This document shows, piece after piece, positions 14,920 to 17,309 of a DNA stretch of 17,309 bases. The DNA is taken from assembly GCA_947460225.1 (NCBI GenBank), contig CANHHI010000014.1, forward strand, positions 1 through 17,309, given 5' to 3'. Within the stretch, counting starts at the first letter, position 1, and each line of letters starts with the position of its first letter. The position numbers and the translations under genes are program-made. Below the pieces are notes generated by a model that saw only the letters and a program-made list of their open reading frames with translations, had not been told where the DNA came from and made no database searches. Source of the DNA: Flavobacteriales bacterium (GTDB lineage: Bacteria; Bacteroidota; Bacteroidia; Flavobacteriales_D; CANHHI01).

Positions 14920-15681
14920 ATGATTACTTTACTGAGTGACATGGGCACAAAAAGCACCGATGTGGCTTGTGTGAGAGCCAAGCTATGGCATATAGGCTTG
15001 CCTATTTTTGACCTCACGCACCAAATTGAAGCGCACGACAAGATAGAAGCAGCATATTTACTCAAAAATAGCTTTTTACATTTCCCAGAAAATACTTTAC
15101 ACCTCGCTTGGATAGACCATGCAGATACTTTGCTGTATTGTTATTACCAAAATCATCATTTTTTAGCAGGCAACAACGGGCTTTTAACCCTACTCGGGCA
15201 AGTCAATGAAAAAAATGCTTTGGTTTTGCCCCTAGAAACCGAAGAAAAAAAGTTTGCTTTTTTACACGCCTTGCCCCATTGGGCAGAAAAAATCATTACA
15301 GCAGAAAAAACAATCATTGATTACGCCTTGCCAAAGCCCATTGTGCAATTGAACCTGCCAAAAGCCTATAAAACAGGCAACACCTGGAAAGCGGAAATCA
15401 TCTACATTGACCACTACGGAAATTTGGTCAGCAACCTACACAAAAATGATATTATAGAACACCTAAACCAGCCTTTTACCATTTCCCTTCGGCATATAGC
15501 CAAAATAAAACAGATTACAACGCACGCCAACGAAAACCATGCAGGCGAATTGTTTGCCATTTTTAACAGTGCGGGGTATTTGGAAATTGGCATCACGGGG
15601 GCAAATGGTGCAAAAAACGGCGCATCGCTCCTACTAAACGCCAAGCGTGGGGATAGGATTAGTTTTCAAATAGAGGGATAG
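14920..15681 (+). CDS. SAM hydrolase / SAM hydroxide adenosyltransferase family protein (DUF62), short and diverged
   Basis: A 253-residue protein of the family that splits S-adenosylmethionine to adenosine and methionine with water (or halide in the halogenase branch). Conserved marks are the opening MITLLSDMGTKS with Asp7, LTHQIEAHDKIEAAYLLKN (32-50), the strand LAWID with Asp65, FLAGNNGLLTLL (81-92) and YIDHYGNLVSN (162-172), which matches the family's YIDxFGNxxTN. The usual DPGVGSxRR stretch after the catalytic Asp is replaced by a shorter one without the Arg, and the FHGRD motif appears only as FLHAL (His116). I recall other Bacteroidota members that also lack the Arg motif. I start at ATG 14920 because MITLLSD is the family's N-terminus; an in-frame TTG at 14908 would add four residues. 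No strong ribosome binding site is visible. Confidence 0.82.
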   Translation: MITLLSDMGTKSTDVACVRAKLWHIGLPIFDLTHQIEAHDKIEAAYLLKNSFLHFPENTLHLAWIDHADTLLYCYYQNHHFLAGNNGLLTLLGQVNEKNALVLPLETEEKKFAFLHALPHWAEKIITAEKTIIDYALPKPIVQLNLPKAYKTGNTWKAEIIYIDHYGNLVSNLHKNDIIEHLNQPFTISLRHIAKIKQITTHANENHAGELFAIFNSAGYLEIGITGANGAKNGASLLLNAKRGDRISFQIEG

Positions 15682-15682
15682 C

Positions 15683-15714
15683 AAAAAAAACGACTGGATA
15701 AATACCCAGCCGTT
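15683..15714 (-). terminator. Intrinsic terminator of the small RNA (and of rarA read-through)
   Basis: On the minus strand AACGGCTGG and CCAGTCGTT form a 9-bp stem with one G-U pair around an 8-nt loop, directly followed by eight T. On the plus strand the same position is an A-C mismatch and the next T-run starts some 14 bp after the stem, so it is weaker as a terminator of the plus-strand SAM-hydrolase-like gene. Confidence 0.8.
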
Positions 15715-15757
15715 CTTTGTGGTTCTATTTTTTTTCGACTTACTGGAAAGTAAATCT
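15683..15757 (-). ncRNA. Candidate small RNA, about 75 nt, between the DUF62 gene and rarA
   Basis: A complete transcription unit without an ORF lies here. A full-consensus promoter (15762-15793) should start RNA near 15755-15757. The first bases form a hairpin: ATTTACT (15755-15749), loop TTCC, AGTAAGT (15744-15738), 7 bp with one G-U pair. Then come an A8-containing linker and the unpaired-looking TAGAACCACAAAG. The terminator hairpin with its T8 tail ends at about 15683, 1 bp past the DUF62 stop. No ATG start occurs in the transcript, and the minus strand beyond is only antisense to the DUF62 gene, so the promoter has nothing else obvious to serve. It also lies downstream of rarA, whose transcripts could run through it. 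I do not recognise it as a known family such as 6S, tmRNA, SRP or RNase P RNA. The 5' end is uncertain by a few bases. Confidence 0.65.
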
Positions 15758-15766
15758 ACCACAAAG
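15715..15766. repeat. 9-bp perfect inverted repeat spanning the small RNA 5' region
   Basis: CTTTGTGGT at 15715-15723 and ACCACAAAG at 15758-15766 are exact reverse complements, enclosing the 7-bp hairpin of the small RNA. One arm covers most of the -7 box, the other lies inside the RNA just before the terminator stem. It could be chance, a protein site, or a means for the RNA to resemble its own promoter strand. Confidence 0.6.
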
Positions 15767-15793
15767 TTAATAAAAGTTTAAATATTTACCAAA
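15762..15793 (-). promoter_or_regulatory. Promoter of the candidate small RNA
   Basis: On the minus strand TTTG (15793-15790), a 20-bp spacer and TAACTTTG (15769-15762) match the Bacteroidota promoter consensus at every defined base. It is one of the two best promoter matches in the window, with that of the RSH gene. It lies between two convergent coding genes, where no promoter would be needed for either. Confidence 0.72.
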
Positions 15794-15826
15794 TTTTATG
15801 ATTTATTTCTAAATAATTGTTAAAAA

Positions 15827-17050
15827 TTACGTAATTTTATTATTTTTTTCTTCATAAAACATAGTATTCAAGAGATTTTCAGGTAAATAGCTTTGATTGA
15901 TTTCTTTTCCAGCAAAATCATGCGGATAGATATATCCTTTTCCATAGCCCATATTTTTCATCATATCGGTGGGTGCATTGCGCAAGTGCAATGGCACAGG
16001 CAAATTGCCACTTTGCTCCACCTCCCGCATGGCGTGATTGATGGCTAAATACGCCGCATTGCTTTTAGGAGATTTAGCCAGATAGATAGCACATTCCGCC
16101 AAAATAATTCTCGCCTCTGGAAAACCGACCACTTCCGAAGTCTGAAACGCTTGGCTCGCCATCAGCAAAGCGTTAGCATTTGCCAAGCCTATATCTTCCG
16201 CTGCCGAAATCATCATGCGTCTGGCAATAAACCGAGGGCTCTCCCCCGCCGAAATCATTCTAGCAAGCCAATAAACGGTTGCCTGCACATCACTTCCCCG
16301 AATAGATTTAATAAATGCTGAAATAATATCGTAGTGCATTTCGCCGTCTTTGTCGTAATGCAGTTGTGGCAAAACGTCTTGCAAAGCCGATTTAGCAATA
16401 ACATGCACATCTTCTGGCAGCACCATCACTGCCATTTCCAGCAAGTTAAACAAACGCCGAGCATCGCCACCCGACAAAGCAATCAAATGCGACGGGTCTT
16501 CTATTTGTAAATTTCTAGGTTTTAAAACGGTATCTTTTTGCAAAGCATTTTCCAGCATCAACAGCAAATCCACCGAACTAAACGGCGTCAAATGATACAC
16601 CTGCGTGCGAGACAGCAAAGCCTTATTGATTTCAAAAGAAGGGTTTTCCGTGGTTGCACCCAAAAGCGTAATCCAGCCTTTCTCAACGGCTTGCAAAAGC
16701 GAGTCTTGCTGGGCTTTGTTAAAACGATGAATTTCATCAATAAACAACAAGGCTTTTTGCTTAAACATACCTTGTTTTTGCAAACTTTCCAGCAAATCTT
16801 TCACGTCTTTTACCCCTGCATGCACGGCGGATAAACTATAAAAAGGCATATCAAATTCCCGAGCCAAAACCTGCGCCAAAGTGGTTTTGCCCACCCCTGG
16901 GGCACCACAGAAAATCAAAGACGGTAAAATCCCGTGATTGACCATCAAACGCAAGGGTTTTCCCTCGCCCAAGAGGTGATTTTGCCCAATGTAATCGCTT
17001 AAATACTTGGGGCGCATGCGTTCGGCAAGCGGTATATTTTTTTCTGACAT
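15827..17050 (-). CDS. rarA: Replication-associated recombination protein A (RarA/MgsA), AAA+ ATPase
   Basis: RarA acts at stalled or gapped replication forks and is related to the eukaryotic WRNIP1/Mgs1 proteins and to clamp loaders. The 407-residue protein shows the family's N-terminal PLAERMRPKYLSDYIGQ, Walker A GAPGVGKTT (49-57; the family usually has GPPGTGKTT), Walker B LLFIDEIHRF (101-110), the sensor 1 segment LLGATTENPSFEIN (129-142) and a candidate Arg finger in LSRTQ (Arg148). The C-terminal half holds the MgsA-type tetramerisation domain, with the marks DIISAFIKSIRGSD and SAAEDIGLANA and the ending DMMKNMGYGKGYIYPHD. The gene is divergent from the M61 peptidase gene, with a 54-bp shared promoter region. 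Its nearest downstream terminator is that of the small RNA. Confidence 0.96.
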   Translation of the reverse strand: MSEKNIPLAERMRPKYLSDYIGQNHLLGEGKPLRLMVNHGILPSLIFCGAPGVGKTTLAQVLAREFDMPFYSLSAVHAGVKDVKDLLESLQKQGMFKQKALLFIDEIHRFNKAQQDSLLQAVEKGWITLLGATTENPSFEINKALLSRTQVYHLTPFSSVDLLLMLENALQKDTVLKPRNLQIEDPSHLIALSGGDARRLFNLLEMAVMVLPEDVHVIAKSALQDVLPQLHYDKDGEMHYDIISAFIKSIRGSDVQATVYWLARMISAGESPRFIARRMMISAAEDIGLANANALLMASQAFQTSEVVGFPEARIILAECAIYLAKSPKSNAAYLAINHAMREVEQSGNLPVPLHLRNAPTDMMKNMGYGKGYIYPHDFAGKEINQSYLPENLLNTMFYEEKNNKIT

Positions 17051-17068
17051 ATTTTTAAATAGTTTGTG

Positions 17069-17100
17069 CGAAAATAATTAAATTCGCAAACAAAACCAAA
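17069..17100 (-). promoter_or_regulatory. Candidate rarA promoter
   Basis: On the minus strand TTTG (17100-17097), a 20-bp spacer and TATTTTCG (17076-17069) match the consensus except for one base of the -7 box (TTCG instead of TTTG). The box ends 18 bp before the rarA ATG. Confidence 0.4.
17079..17086 (+). promoter_or_regulatory. Possible -7 element of the M61 peptidase gene
   Basis: TAAATTCG, the same TAnnTTCG variant as in the rarA box, ends 18 bp before ATG 17105. No -33 element at proper spacing is visible on this strand. It lies back to back with the rarA box, 2 bp apart. Confidence 0.25.
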
Positions 17101-17104
17101 CAAT

Positions 17105-17309
17105 ATGGAATACGAAATACACATCAAAAACCCCGAAAGGCAATATTTGCAAATTTCTATTAAAATCAATACCCAAGGGCAAGAAAAAATACAACTGGAT
17201 TTAGCCAGCTGGCGACCAGGCAGATATGAATTGGGCAATTTCGCTAAAAATTTGCGCAATTTTCAAGCGCATAACGAACTCGGCGAAATCTTAAACTATA
17301 CAAAAACAA
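17105..17309 (+). CDS. M61 family (glycyl aminopeptidase-like) peptidase, N-terminal part only
   Basis: The first 68 residues of a protein that runs off the right edge. It opens MEYEIHIKNPERQYLQISI and contains LASWRPGRYELGNFAKNLRN, which is the hallmark of the N-terminal beta-domain of M61 metallopeptidases (usual text: L-P-x-W-x-P-G-x-Y). The zinc-binding HExxH part lies beyond the window. ATG 17105 is chosen because it directly precedes the first strand of this domain. There is no signal peptide at this start, so this copy looks cytoplasmic unless an upstream start exists, and the 54-bp gap to rarA leaves little room for one. Confidence 0.85.
   Translation, partial: MEYEIHIKNPERQYLQISIKINTQGQEKIQLDLASWRPGRYELGNFAKNLRNFQAHNELGEILNYTKT

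Noticed and set aside
1..17309. CRISPR array, tRNA, rRNA, insertion sequence or prophage
   Set aside because: No regularly spaced repeats, cloverleaf-like sequences, transposase motifs or phage genes were seen on either strand by eye.

Overview
The window looks like ordinary chromosome from a low-GC member of the phylum Bacteroidota. The protein set supports this: a short SAM-hydrolase-like protein, a Lys/Cys lipoprotein, an OmpA/coiled-coil lipoprotein, and a membrane-anchored propeller protein next to RNase HII. So do the promoters, which match the Bacteroidota consensus TTTG - about 20 bp - TAnnTTTG, and the near absence of Shine-Dalgarno sequences. I cannot resolve the class or genus. No tRNA, rRNA, CRISPR array, insertion sequence or prophage was seen, and no gene looks frameshifted. 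There is no gene-free stretch longer than about 145 bp.

Layout: (1) Bases 1-2869, plus strand, are a tight operon: the 3' part of rnhB, a membrane-anchored beta-propeller protein of unknown function, and an enoyl-CoA hydratase. (2) Bases 2906-4138 hold a lipoprotein built of four degenerate repeats; a bidirectional terminator at 4142-4171 follows. (3) Bases 4177-7145, minus strand, hold an orphan ParA-like ATPase, ruvA and clpX, read in that order. (4) Bases 7285-10522, plus strand, hold a C39-peptidase ABC exporter, then rsmD and coaD, abutting or overlapping. (5) Bases 10594-11580 hold an OmpA-family coiled-coil lipoprotein with its own promoter and a strong terminator. (6) Bases 11673-13883 hold a long RelA/SpoT homologue with an intact hydrolase centre but an eroded synthetase loop; it runs convergently into phoH (minus, to 14836) with a 4-bp overlap. 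(7) Bases 14920-15681 hold a short SAM-hydrolase/DUF62 protein. (8) Bases 15683-15793 hold what I regard as the best novel candidate: a small RNA gene on the minus strand with a full promoter, a 5' hairpin, no ORF and an intrinsic terminator. (9) Bases 15827-17050, minus strand, hold rarA, divergent from the start of an M61-type aminopeptidase that leaves the window at the right edge.

Much of the content is housekeeping: nucleic-acid maintenance (rnhB, ruvA, rarA), proteostasis (clpX), rRNA methylation (rsmD), coenzyme A synthesis (coaD), alarmone metabolism (relA/spoT homologue) and RNA metabolism (phoH). The accessory-looking parts are the ParA ATPase, the C39 exporter, the repeat lipoprotein and the small RNA. 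One link joins two distant parts: the small RNA promoter and the relA/spoT homologue promoter share 14 identical bases across the -7 box and the start of the transcript.
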